Shown here: positions 45,982 through 54,465 of the stretch, piece after piece
Layout: each line of letters opens with the position of its first letter
How positions within the stretch are numbered: position 1 is the stretch's first letter
Origin: Commensalibacter communis
GTDB taxonomy: Bacteria; Pseudomonadota; Alphaproteobacteria; Acetobacterales; Acetobacteraceae
NCBI RefSeq assembly: GCF_947179015.1
Contig: NZ_CAMXCM010000002.1
Location: 310,001-374,000, forward strand
DNA length: 64,000 bases
Direction: 5' to 3'
The notes under the pieces: generated by a model
Told to the model about the DNA's origin: nothing
The model's input: only the letters and a program-made list of their open reading frames with translations
Databases searched by the model: none
Made by a program: the position numbers and the translations under genes

Positions 45982-47611
45982 ATGATATTAAATGATTTTT
46001 AGAATCTTGAATAGCTTTGATACATTCTGCAAGCACGGTATGGGTTATGGGCTTACGGATGATAAAATTTTGTTCGCGAATAAATGAATCGAATATGATG
46101 GGTGTTTCTTCATATCCTGTAATAAATAAAATAGGAAGTTGAGGATTATTTGTCTTAATAGTTGATAAAAAATCCGTAGGTGTATTGGGTAAAATACGGG
46201 TATCAATCGCCACAAAGTTAAATTGACTATTACTTTTAAGTAAAGTAAAGGTTTCTTTGGTTGTTTGGGCAATAGTCATTGAATATCCCAAGTCTTTTAG
46301 GTTTTCACTAAGCAACATACATAGATGATTATCCTGTGAAATAAGCAATGTTTTAAGTAAGTTAGCTTTCATAGGATTGCTATTCAATTTGTGTATGGTC
46401 ATCGAGTTATAGTGGCGAGGCAAAAAAAGACTAATTGTCGTTCCTGCTTTTGGATTTGAATCAATGGTTAAATGTCCATTGGATTGTTTGGTAAAGCCAT
46501 AAGCCATCGATAACCCAAGGCCTGCTCGTTTTCCCAAAGGTTTAGTCGTAAAAAATGGGTCTGTTGCTCTGTTAATAATATTAGGAGACATTCCAATCCC
46601 ATTATCTTGCACGACAATGCTGATATATTCTCCGTGATCAATAAATTTCCGAAGAGGATGGGATGGTGTGATGATAATATTATGCGTTTCTATGGCAATT
46701 TTACCATTTGACGAGTGAATGGCTTCGCAGGCATTTTGAAAGATATGCAAAATCGCATTTTTTAAATGTTCTGGATCACAAAAAACAGACCAAATATCAG
46801 CTTCTAGCTGAATTTGTAAGTTAATATGTTCCTTGATATGATCCTTGTCTTCTTTGATACAATTTTGAAAAGTATCTAATAAAGCCTGTATCGTGTGATT
46901 AGGATCTACGATATGAGGTGTTAAAATTTGTCTTCTTGAAAATGAAAGAAGCTGATGGGTAATTTCAGTGGCTTGCGTTGCAGCTTTTTGGGCAGCGTGA
47001 ATATAACGAGGTAATAAATCTGCTTTATTTTGTTCAATACGCATTTGCATTAGTTCTAGATTGCCAATAATACCAGCCAGTAACGTATTAAAGTCGTGCG
47101 CTAATCCACCGATAAGTTGTTCAATTGTTTGAGTGGGTGAAGTGGTTGATAAACTTGATTCTGTAACAATACTTAACATGCCTTGAACTTGATTTTGGTC
47201 TCCAAGAATTGGATTGTAAGTTACTTCAATTTGAGTTGGTGTCGAATGCTGATGGGTTGTGCCAGGAATTTGATAATTGCTTGTATATCGAATGGTTTCT
47301 TTTTGATAGACAGCGCTGACAACTTGGTTGAAATGCGCTTTACGTTCTGGCCATATATTGATTAATGGTCTGCCCAACAAAGCAGGATGTTTCGTGCCGA
47401 TTAATTTTGCATAAGCATCATTATATAAAGCAATATTTTCCCTTCCCCAATAAATAATCATAGGTGAAGACGTATTGAGAACTAATGATAATATTGCTTG
47501 TAGGTTTAGTGGCCAAGAATCCTGTGAACCTAATATGGTATTGTTCCAATCAAAGCTGCTGATAAGTTGCTTGACGGTTAATATTTCTGAAGTTGGAACG
47601 GATTCTGTCAT
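45980..47611 (-). CDS. Soluble hybrid histidine kinase (PAS-HisKA-HATPase-REC)
   Basis: A 543-aa protein with no membrane segment, so a cytosolic sensor. The order is a PAS-like sensor (about 25-150), a HisKA domain with the phospho-His in GGLAHDFNTLLAG (His172), and HATPase (N box near 288, DNGIGMSP about 335-343, GLGLSMAYGF about 364-373). A C-terminal receiver with phosphoacceptor Asp470 in FVAIDTRILP follows. This resembles AraC-less FixL/CckA-type hybrids. No partner regulator gene adjoins it, so the output is unknown. A CckA-like role is not claimed. Confidence 0.88.
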   Translation of the reverse strand: MTESVPTSEILTVKQLISSFDWNNTILGSQDSWPLNLQAILSLVLNTSSPMIIYWGRENIALYNDAYAKLIGTKHPALLGRPLINIWPERKAHFNQVVSAVYQKETIRYTSNYQIPGTTHQHSTPTQIEVTYNPILGDQNQVQGMLSIVTESSLSTTSPTQTIEQLIGGLAHDFNTLLAGIIGNLELMQMRIEQNKADLLPRYIHAAQKAATQATEITHQLLSFSRRQILTPHIVDPNHTIQALLDTFQNCIKEDKDHIKEHINLQIQLEADIWSVFCDPEHLKNAILHIFQNACEAIHSSNGKIAIETHNIIITPSHPLRKFIDHGEYISIVVQDNGIGMSPNIINRATDPFFTTKPLGKRAGLGLSMAYGFTKQSNGHLTIDSNPKAGTTISLFLPRHYNSMTIHKLNSNPMKANLLKTLLISQDNHLCMLLSENLKDLGYSMTIAQTTKETFTLLKSNSQFNFVAIDTRILPNTPTDFLSTIKTNNPQLPILFITGYEETPIIFDSFIREQNFIIRKPITHTVLAECIKAIQDSKNHLIS

Positions 47612-47780
47612 TACGACACCTTGCGTATTTTACATCATCAAAGAATATAGGGTTGATTAGTTATTATTATACCTGTTTTTATTATATTTGAAACTCTGTC
47701 TGTCAATAACGTGATCTGCTTTTAACTGAAATTCCAGCTTCTAGATAATTTTTAAAAATAGTAGGCAAAGTAGCAATATT
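47612..47780. other. Intergenic, no feature seen
   Basis: This lies between the hybrid kinase start and the ankyrin remnant and should hold the kinase promoter. I see no other structure. Confidence 0.4.
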
Positions 47781-47990
47781 TTAATCGTTTTTAAATATTT
47801 CGATCAGATCAGTATTCTTGAATAGAGTATTTGTGAAATTTCTTGGAGAACGCCCGATTTTGTTTTTACAATCTGGGTTTACCCCACGTTGTAATAGATA
47901 TTATGTAATATAACAATGTTTCCTCAGGTTAAGGCAAGCTGTCCATAAGAGACCGTTGCCATATTGATTCACAATGTCTAAATCAGCCTT
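47781..47990 (-). pseudogene. Ankyrin-repeat protein remnant (immunity-type pattern)
   Basis: Read on the minus strand, one frame from 47990 to a TAA at 47781-47783 shows two ankyrin-like units. The first is ADLDIVNQYGNGLLWTACL. Then a TAA interrupts (47901-47903), and the frame resumes as YLLQRGVNPDCKNKIGRSP and continues NFTNTLFKNTDLIEIF. GN-x-LLWTA and LLQRGVNPDxKNKxGRSP match the ankyrin consensus and resemble single-domain ankyrin immunity-type proteins. The start is lost (a TAA lies just upstream, 47991-47993), so this is a decayed gene end. It lies between the hybrid kinase and the prephenate dehydrogenase gene. Confidence 0.6.
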
Positions 47991-48031
47991 TTATCTATAA
48001 TTTTTGTAGTGAGTGCAGCTTGGTGAATAGA

Positions 48032-48922
48032 TTATTGCACTTGTTTGTTTTCGATCAAAGATTTACGAATGCGCCGACCTTTTTGAATGGTTTCTGTGAT
48101 ATATTCTTCATCTTTCCATCGGATGGCTTTTGCCATGGCTTGGGCATCTTCTGTAAAGCGTGCCAACATTTCCAATATAGCTTCACGATTATTGATGAAA
48201 ACATCTCGCCACATCGTTGGATCAGACGACGCAACCCTGGTAAAATCTCTGAAACCAGAGGCAGCATAGTCAAGCACTTCAGATCTTGTTTCTTCTTCTA
48301 AACTATCGGCAGTATTACAGATTGTAAAGGCAATCAGATGCGGTAAATGGCTGACGATAGCACAGACCTTATCGTGATGCTGGATTGAAAGGATACGTGT
48401 ATTCGAACCCATAGCTTTCCAAAAAGCAATGATTTTATCAGTAGCTTCCTGTGTTGTGCTAGGGATGGGGGTAATCAAACACCATCGATTTTCAAATAAC
48501 GTATCAAAACCAGCATCTGGACCGGAGAATTCCGTTCCTGCCATAGGGTGTGCAGGGACAAAGACAATATCGGGTGTAAGATGGGGCTCAATAGCAGCAA
48601 TGACGGAAGCTTTGGTGGATCCCGTGTCAGTCAATATTGCCCCTTTTTTCATGTAAGGAACAATTTGTTTGGTAACCTCTTCCATAGCGCCAACAGGAAT
48701 GGATAAAATAACGCAATCGGCATTTTCAACTGCGGTTTTTGGATCAAAACAAACTTCATCTGCGATTTGCAGTTCTTGGACATGCTTACAAACATCTGGA
48801 TTATTATCATAGGCAACGGTATGGGTTGCGATGGAACGATCTTTTTGGATACGCCTTAAAATAGAAGAACCGATTAGACCTGGCCCAATAACGGTAACGC
48901 GGTGAAAGAGAGGAGTGTTCAT
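48032..48922 (-). CDS. tyrC: Prephenate/arogenate dehydrogenase family protein
   Basis: A 296-aa NAD(P)-dependent enzyme of tyrosine synthesis. The N-terminal VTVIGPGLIGSSILRRI gives the GxGxxG Rossmann motif. The catalytic region has VPAHPMAGTEFSGP and the later DYAASGFRDFTRVASSDPTMW. No ACT or chorismate-mutase domain is fused. The name tyrC reflects alphaproteobacterial usage; whether arogenate or prephenate is preferred cannot be told. It is followed on the same strand by the ankyrin remnant. Confidence 0.92.
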   Translation of the reverse strand: MNTPLFHRVTVIGPGLIGSSILRRIQKDRSIATHTVAYDNNPDVCKHVQELQIADEVCFDPKTAVENADCVILSIPVGAMEEVTKQIVPYMKKGAILTDTGSTKASVIAAIEPHLTPDIVFVPAHPMAGTEFSGPDAGFDTLFENRWCLITPIPSTTQEATDKIIAFWKAMGSNTRILSIQHHDKVCAIVSHLPHLIAFTICNTADSLEEETRSEVLDYAASGFRDFTRVASSDPTMWRDVFINNREAILEMLARFTEDAQAMAKAIRWKDEEYITETIQKGRRIRKSLIENKQVQ

Positions 48923-48963
48923 GATATATGATCAATTTGAAAAGTGAAAACAAAGAAAATGGA

Positions 48964-50031
48964 TTAATTGGAAGTGATGTTGAGCTCGGTATCTTTTTGA
49001 GGATTTTGACGTAAATATCGAATTTCGCCGATCTGCCACAATAGTAAGATTGGGATACCAATGATTAAATCACGTGCACGGCGTAAGATCGATAGCCCAA
49101 AAGATAAAGAAGGATCAATTCCAAAAATCGTTCCGATAATAACATAAGCACCTTCTTGTATTCCTACACTGGCAGGAACTAAAAATCCAATAGAAAGAAC
49201 CACGCAAACAAGGGCTTCAATGGTAATGGCTTCAAGCAAGGTAATATTTGCCCCTAGGAAATGATAGCACATCCACGTTCCTATACCACTGCCAACCCAT
49301 CCAATAAAATGGATCGTACAACTATAAACTACTCGTTTTGGGTGCGCCCAGATTTGGTCTAGTGCTTCTTGTAAAGAATCTGCGCTTGAAACAATTTTTC
49401 CGCTCCATTGTTGGGCAATATTAGAGCTTAGTCCATTGACTATTTTACGAAAGAAAAGATTGCCTTGTCTTTGTGTCCAAATAAAAGGAACCAACCCAAA
49501 TATTAGTAATAGCACCCCAAAAATGATAAACCATTTAAGGTTGATTTGCGCACCCAAAAGATGAATATCTTGTAATTGTGTATGATATCCTCCGACGAGG
49601 AGAATTGTGATGCCAATGATAATAAACACAACTTGTCCCAATGTTTCCGTCGTAATATCAACAATATTGGAACTGATCCCCTGAGCGGTGGATAGCGTCG
49701 GAGGGTTTTTAATATAACGATAGCCTTTAAAACAAACGGCACGTACTCCCAGCACGATCCCACCAATTTGTGAAAAGGGCAAACATGTAGCAGCAGCTTC
49801 TCTGAGGTTTCTTGCCCAAAAAAGTCTTATGATCCCCAGTTCTGGGCAGATGCAATGCCATGCCCAACTTAACACGACAATAATCAATAACTGCCATAGA
49901 CATAATAGGAGAAGTCTGTCTAATCCAATAGAAAATACAGATTTAAAGATACTATCCGCACCTATCCAAGCAGCTCCAGCAATAATGAGGCTGAGCCCCA
50001 AAAAAAATAAAATTATTGAAATTTTTTTCAA
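48964..50031 (-). CDS. hpnL: HpnL-like flippase-domain membrane protein
   Basis: A 355-aa integral membrane protein with seven or eight hydrophobic segments, of the lysylphosphatidylglycerol-synthetase TM/flippase-like superfamily. It is read divergently from hpnA, with 159 bp between, and its neighbours make HpnL (hopanoid-associated membrane protein) the best match. LPFSQIGGIVLGVRAV and GFLVPASVGIQEGAYV are characteristic. The proposed role is hopanoid transport or membrane placement, not demonstrated. Confidence 0.85.
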   Translation of the reverse strand: MKKISIILFFLGLSLIIAGAAWIGADSIFKSVFSIGLDRLLLLCLWQLLIIVVLSWAWHCICPELGIIRLFWARNLREAAATCLPFSQIGGIVLGVRAVCFKGYRYIKNPPTLSTAQGISSNIVDITTETLGQVVFIIIGITILLVGGYHTQLQDIHLLGAQINLKWFIIFGVLLLIFGLVPFIWTQRQGNLFFRKIVNGLSSNIAQQWSGKIVSSADSLQEALDQIWAHPKRVVYSCTIHFIGWVGSGIGTWMCYHFLGANITLLEAITIEALVCVVLSIGFLVPASVGIQEGAYVIIGTIFGIDPSLSFGLSILRRARDLIIGIPILLLWQIGEIRYLRQNPQKDTELNITSN

Positions 50032-50180
50032 AGTAGACCGTGCATCTTTTATATAGAGTAGTTATTATTGCGTTTAATGGAATACATAGTAATTATATAT
50101 AAAATTGATTACAATATTCTTTAACGTATTATTCAATAACAGATTCAACGTTATATGTGAAATTTTTATATTTTTTGATC

Positions 50181-50186
50181 GGGGGG
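50181..50186 (+). promoter_or_regulatory. G6 ribosome-binding site of hpnA
   Basis: Six consecutive G stand 4 bp ahead of the hpnA ATG, where a purine-rich Shine-Dalgarno would be. A homopolymeric G tract is an unusual and possibly length-variable ribosome-binding site. Confidence 0.5.
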
Positions 50187-50190
50187 TTTT

Positions 50191-51180
50191 ATGGTTACCT
50201 CAACTTTCGTTACCGGGGTTACAGGTTTTGTTGGTTCAGCTGTTGCAAGAAAATTGGTTGAAAGAGGCCATCATTTAAGAGTATTGACCCGCCCCAATAG
50301 TAACAAAGCCAATTTACAAGGCCTGGATGCAGCAGTTGTTGAGGGTGATTTATTAAACCCAGAGGCTTTTGAAGAGTCTTTAAGAGGATGCAAATATCTT
50401 TTTCACGTTGCTGCAGATTATCGTTTATGGGTTCCTGATCCTGCTCAAATGATGAAGATTAATGTAGAGGGTACTCGTCGTTTAATGTTGGCGGCTCAAA
50501 GGGTAGGAGTTGAAAAAATTGTATATTGCTCGTCTGTTGCTGCTTTAGGATTGGTTGGTGATGGCAGCATTGCGGATGAAACAACACCAGTGCATAAGAT
50601 TATTGGAATTTACAAACAATCAAAATATGAAGCTGAACAAGCTGTTTTAAAACTGATTCAAGAAAATCAACTACCTGCGGTCATTGTGAATCCATCCACG
50701 CCTATAGGCCCAAGAGATATCAAACCAACCCCCACAGGGCAAATGATTTTGGATTGCACCAGAGGGAAAATGCCAGCTTATGTGGATACGGGGCTAAATA
50801 TTGTCCATGTGGATGATGTGGCTGAGGGGCATTTATTGGCTTTGGAAAAAGGCGTGATTGGTGAAAAATATATTCTTGGCGGAGAAAATATGTCTCTGCG
50901 AGATTTTTTTGCGATGACCTCTAAGATTGCGAACGTCAGACCACCGTTGATGCGTTTAAACCAAAAATTGATTTGGCCTGTGGCGATTGCTTCAGAGTGG
51001 ATGGCTAATCGCTTTGGCATACAACCACGCGTAACTCGTGAAATGTTATTAATGTCTTATAAAAAAATGTTTTTCTCTTCTGCAAAGGCTGAAAGGGAAC
51101 TTGGATATCGCTATCGTCCCGCTCATGAGGCAATCAAAGATGCCGTCGATTGGTTTCGCCAACAAGGATATGTGCGTTAA
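50191..51180 (+). CDS. hpnA: Hopanoid-associated sugar epimerase HpnA
   Basis: A 329-aa NAD-dependent epimerase/dehydratase-type short-chain dehydrogenase. The N-terminal VTGVTGFVGSAVARKL binds the nucleotide. The active-site YKQSK motif (Tyr/Lys) lies near residue 141. It is the first gene of the hopanoid operon and is named from HpnA families next to hpnB and shc. Its reaction on a hopanoid head-group sugar is inferred. Confidence 0.94.
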   Translation: MVTSTFVTGVTGFVGSAVARKLVERGHHLRVLTRPNSNKANLQGLDAAVVEGDLLNPEAFEESLRGCKYLFHVAADYRLWVPDPAQMMKINVEGTRRLMLAAQRVGVEKIVYCSSVAALGLVGDGSIADETTPVHKIIGIYKQSKYEAEQAVLKLIQENQLPAVIVNPSTPIGPRDIKPTPTGQMILDCTRGKMPAYVDTGLNIVHVDDVAEGHLLALEKGVIGEKYILGGENMSLRDFFAMTSKIANVRPPLMRLNQKLIWPVAIASEWMANRFGIQPRVTREMLLMSYKKMFFSSAKAERELGYRYRPAHEAIKDAVDWFRQQGYVR

Positions 51181-51263
51181 AAAATATTGAATGAGAAGTT
51201 AAAAGAATGACGTAATTTTTTAGAACAGATATTCGAATATAGAATAGTAGATTAAGAGTATTT

Positions 51264-52529
51264 ATGATGATGATCGTTGCAATATGTTCTTTTATTATTT
51301 GGATTTGGTTATTTCTATTTCACGGGCGTTTTTGGCACAGAGAGCCAATTTTATATCCTTATTCCAAATCAATAATCGATTCGATAGAAGAATGGCCAGA
51401 TGTATTTGTTATTATCCCTGCACGTGATGAGGCCGAGACAATAGAGCGTGTCGCCCATTCTTTGTTACATCAAGATTATTTAGGGCGATATAAAGTTTTA
51501 GTCGTTGATGATGCGAGTACTGATCATACAGGCGATATTGTTAGAGCTTATCAAAAAAGCTTACCTTCTGCATTTCAAAATCGATTAGAAGTGATTGAAA
51601 CCGCTTTGCGTCCTGCAGGATGGAGTGGTAAATTATGGGCACTATCCACAGGTATAGATTATATTAAGCAGCAATATTCTACAGAAAATACATTTTTCTT
51701 TTTTACTGATGCTGATATTGAACATGATTCCTCTCATCTCACCACATTAGTTCATAAAGCATTGGTCGATCAATTGGATCAAGTTTCTGAAATGGTTCAA
51801 CTAAGATGTGAAAATATTTATGAAAAAACCTTTATTCCAGCCTTTGTTTATTTCTTTTGCATGCTATATCCTTTTGCTCAAGTAAATAAAAAAAGCTCTT
51901 CAGTCGCAGCCGGAGCAGGCGGAACAGTTTTACTTCGCAGCGAAATGCTTGAGAAAATAGGTGGAATTGCTGCTTTAAAGTCTGCGCTGATTGATGACGT
52001 TACGTTGGCAAGTTTGGTTAAACAAAATGGCGGTAATATTTATCTCGGGCATAGCAGTCTTGCACGCTCACTGCGACCTTATGAGCTATTAAGTGATATT
52101 TGGAATATGATTACCAGAACGGCTTATGTGCAATTACGCTATTCTGTGCCGCTTCTTTTATTAACAATTATTTTGATGTCTTTGATGTGGTTCGCACCAT
52201 TTATACTCATGATAACAACGCATGGGTTAACACAACATTTTGCGATCGCTGCGTATTGTATTTCGATTGGTTCATTTATTCCCACGTTATCCAGATTCCG
52301 TTTGTCATATTTATGGATATTTGCACTTCCATTGATTGCTTTGTTTTATTTACTGGCAACGATTGGATCAGCAATGAATTATTACTGTGGCAAAGGAATG
52401 ATGTGGAAAGGCAGAGCATACACAGATCCAGCGATCGGAATGGATAAAAAAGAGTTACATATTCAACTATCAGATATGATAAGCTCTGATCAAACTCAAC
52501 AAACAAATGCACAAAGTGATAATAAATGA
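51264..52529 (+). CDS. hpnB: Hopanoid biosynthesis glycosyltransferase HpnB
   Basis: A 421-aa family-2 glycosyltransferase. An N-terminal membrane helix (about 4-20) precedes the GT2 domain with IPARDEAETIERV, VLVVDDASTDHTGD and the acidic FFTDADIEHDSSH motif. The C-terminal end has at least three further membrane segments (about 290-385). It follows hpnA by 83 bp and overlaps hpnC by 4 bp (ATGA), so coupled translation is likely. Sugar transfer to a hopanoid head is inferred from family context. Confidence 0.93.
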   Translation: MMMIVAICSFIIWIWLFLFHGRFWHREPILYPYSKSIIDSIEEWPDVFVIIPARDEAETIERVAHSLLHQDYLGRYKVLVVDDASTDHTGDIVRAYQKSLPSAFQNRLEVIETALRPAGWSGKLWALSTGIDYIKQQYSTENTFFFFTDADIEHDSSHLTTLVHKALVDQLDQVSEMVQLRCENIYEKTFIPAFVYFFCMLYPFAQVNKKSSSVAAGAGGTVLLRSEMLEKIGGIAALKSALIDDVTLASLVKQNGGNIYLGHSSLARSLRPYELLSDIWNMITRTAYVQLRYSVPLLLLTIILMSLMWFAPFILMITTHGLTQHFAIAAYCISIGSFIPTLSRFRLSYLWIFALPLIALFYLLATIGSAMNYYCGKGMMWKGRAYTDPAIGMDKKELHIQLSDMISSDQTQQTNAQSDNK

Positions 52530-53413
52530 TGGCTTCTCAACCAAGTAAATCGACCTTATATGATTCTTCAATTTGGGGAGAAGAAGACGTTTCTTCTGGA
52601 AAAGCGGCTAAAGACGAAAATTTCCCCGTAGGTTCTTTATTAATTAGCCGGCAACTCAGACCCCATGTCCAAGCCTATTATGATTTTGCAAGAGTCATTG
52701 ATGATATAGCGGATTCTGAAACCCTGACCCCAGAAGAGAAGATTAATCGATTAAATGGAATGGAAGCGGTTTTATGTAAAGACGTTCCCGCGCCAGATCG
52801 GTCTGATGTTTGGACGGCGCGGCGTTTACATAACAGCTTCATTGAAACAGGTGTTTCTTTTGATACGGCGACGGATTTGATTATTGCTTTTCGTCAAGAT
52901 GCAGTCAAAACTCGATATAAAACATTAGATGAATTGGTAAATTATTGTCGTTATTCTGCTAATCCTGTCGGGCATTTTTTGTTAAAATTACATAAAGAAG
53001 GGCCAGATACGATACCAGCTTCTGATGCGCTATGCACATCTTTGCAAATTTTGAATCATTTGCAAGATTGTAAAACGGATTTAATAAAACTAGATCGTTG
53101 CTATATTCCGTCTGATTTAATGCAAGAATATCAAGTGACTATTGATGATATATTGGCTGATAAAACCAGTTTTCCTTTGCGGAAAATATTTAATAGATTG
53201 CTGGATTATATTGATGCATTAAATAAAGAAGCAGAAGATTTGCCTCGTCTGACACGTGATCGGCGTTTACGTTTAGAATCTGCAGTGATTGTTTATTTGG
53301 CTAAATTTTTAACCCAACGGTTAAGAACAGAGGATCCCTTGGCAGGGCGTGTAAAGCTCAGCAAAAAGGATGTTTTATGTTCTACTTTGAAATCTTTTCG
53401 TCATTTTATGTAA
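52526..53413 (+). CDS. hpnC: Hydroxysqualene synthase HpnC
   Basis: A 295-aa squalene/phytoene synthase-fold protein. The first aspartate-rich region YYDFARVIDDIAD and the second NHLQDCKTDLIKLDRCYIP are visible. HpnC converts presqualene diphosphate, made by HpnD, to hydroxysqualene. The ATG lies inside the hpnB stop. hpnD follows after a 145-bp gap, the largest in the operon. Confidence 0.94.
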   Translation: MMASQPSKSTLYDSSIWGEEDVSSGKAAKDENFPVGSLLISRQLRPHVQAYYDFARVIDDIADSETLTPEEKINRLNGMEAVLCKDVPAPDRSDVWTARRLHNSFIETGVSFDTATDLIIAFRQDAVKTRYKTLDELVNYCRYSANPVGHFLLKLHKEGPDTIPASDALCTSLQILNHLQDCKTDLIKLDRCYIPSDLMQEYQVTIDDILADKTSFPLRKIFNRLLDYIDALNKEAEDLPRLTRDRRLRLESAVIVYLAKFLTQRLRTEDPLAGRVKLSKKDVLCSTLKSFRHFM

Positions 53414-53558
53414 AAATATGTGATATGTCGGATACCATTCACCTGTATCTAATTAGAAAAAAAAGATATATAGCTGAAGGTTGTATATTTATTAGTAACT
53501 TGGTATTTGTGACATTTATTGAATTTTGTCATACAAAAGAAAGGTCGGATCAGACATT

Positions 53559-54455
53559 ATGCGTAAGCCGTTAGCTGAAGCTGCACAGATTATGGGGTGC
53601 AGCGAACTTGATTTGACTTATGTAGAAAATATTGTTTGCAAATCAAAGACCTCTTTTGCTGCTGGAATGCACGTTTTATCACCAGAGCGTCGTTATGGTA
53701 TGTATGCGCTCTATAGCTTTTGTCGTATTGTTGATGATATTGCGGATGAAGAGGGTGATATTTCAACAAAGCAGCGTTTATTACAAGAGTGGCGTGATAA
53801 AATGTCTCGTCTATATGATGGGCATGCAGAGGACGCAGTTGAGAAAGTTTTATTAGCAACGATCCAACGATTTAGTCTGAAACAACAAGATTTTATTGAT
53901 ATTATTGATGGCATGGAAATGGATGTAGAGCATCCTATTGTTGCCCCAGATGAAAAGACGTTGGATCTTTATTGTGATCGTGTTGCCTCGGCCGTTGGTC
54001 GCCTAGCCGTATGTATTTTTGGTGACAGCTCGAATTCTGCTCAAGAAGTTGCTTATCATTTAGGCAGAGCTTTACAATTAACAAACATCCTACGCGATAT
54101 TGAAGAAGATGCTGAACGTAGTCGCTTATATTTACCAAAAGAGTTATTGGAACGGTTTCACTTACCCTTAGAACCCAAAAAATGTATCACTCACCCTGGT
54201 GTAGATCAAGTTTGTAATATTTTAGCTTATAGAGCGGCCGATCATTATCAATTAGCTCGTCGATTTACCGCACAATGTAGTCAGAAGTCACTGCGGCCAG
54301 CAACAATTATGGCGATTACCTATGGATATGTCTTGGCTAAACAAAGAAAATTAGGCTGGAAGCAACCTTTTCAAAGAGCTTCTTTATCAATATTTGAAAA
54401 AGTTGCAGTAACGGGCATTGGCTTGTTGGTCAGCTTTATTGGATTGAAGAGATAG
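53559..54455 (+). CDS. hpnD: Presqualene diphosphate synthase HpnD
   Basis: About 298 aa, of the squalene/phytoene synthase family. First Asp-rich motif FCRIVDDIADEEGD near residue 62, second NILRDIEEDAERSRLYLP. It condenses two farnesyl diphosphates to presqualene diphosphate. The frame opens with TTG at 53526, but the ATG at 53559 starts a typical MRKPLAEAAQIMG N-terminus and I prefer it. hpnE follows 10 bp later. Confidence 0.95.
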   Translation: MRKPLAEAAQIMGCSELDLTYVENIVCKSKTSFAAGMHVLSPERRYGMYALYSFCRIVDDIADEEGDISTKQRLLQEWRDKMSRLYDGHAEDAVEKVLLATIQRFSLKQQDFIDIIDGMEMDVEHPIVAPDEKTLDLYCDRVASAVGRLAVCIFGDSSNSAQEVAYHLGRALQLTNILRDIEEDAERSRLYLPKELLERFHLPLEPKKCITHPGVDQVCNILAYRAADHYQLARRFTAQCSQKSLRPATIMAITYGYVLAKQRKLGWKQPFQRASLSIFEKVAVTGIGLLVSFIGLKR

Positions 54456-54465
54456 ATATTTCATA

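Noticed and set aside
48020-48301. A plus-strand frame of 93 codons inside tyrC
   Set aside because: Overlaps the conserved dehydrogenase in antisense; its upstream flank is explained by the ankyrin remnant.
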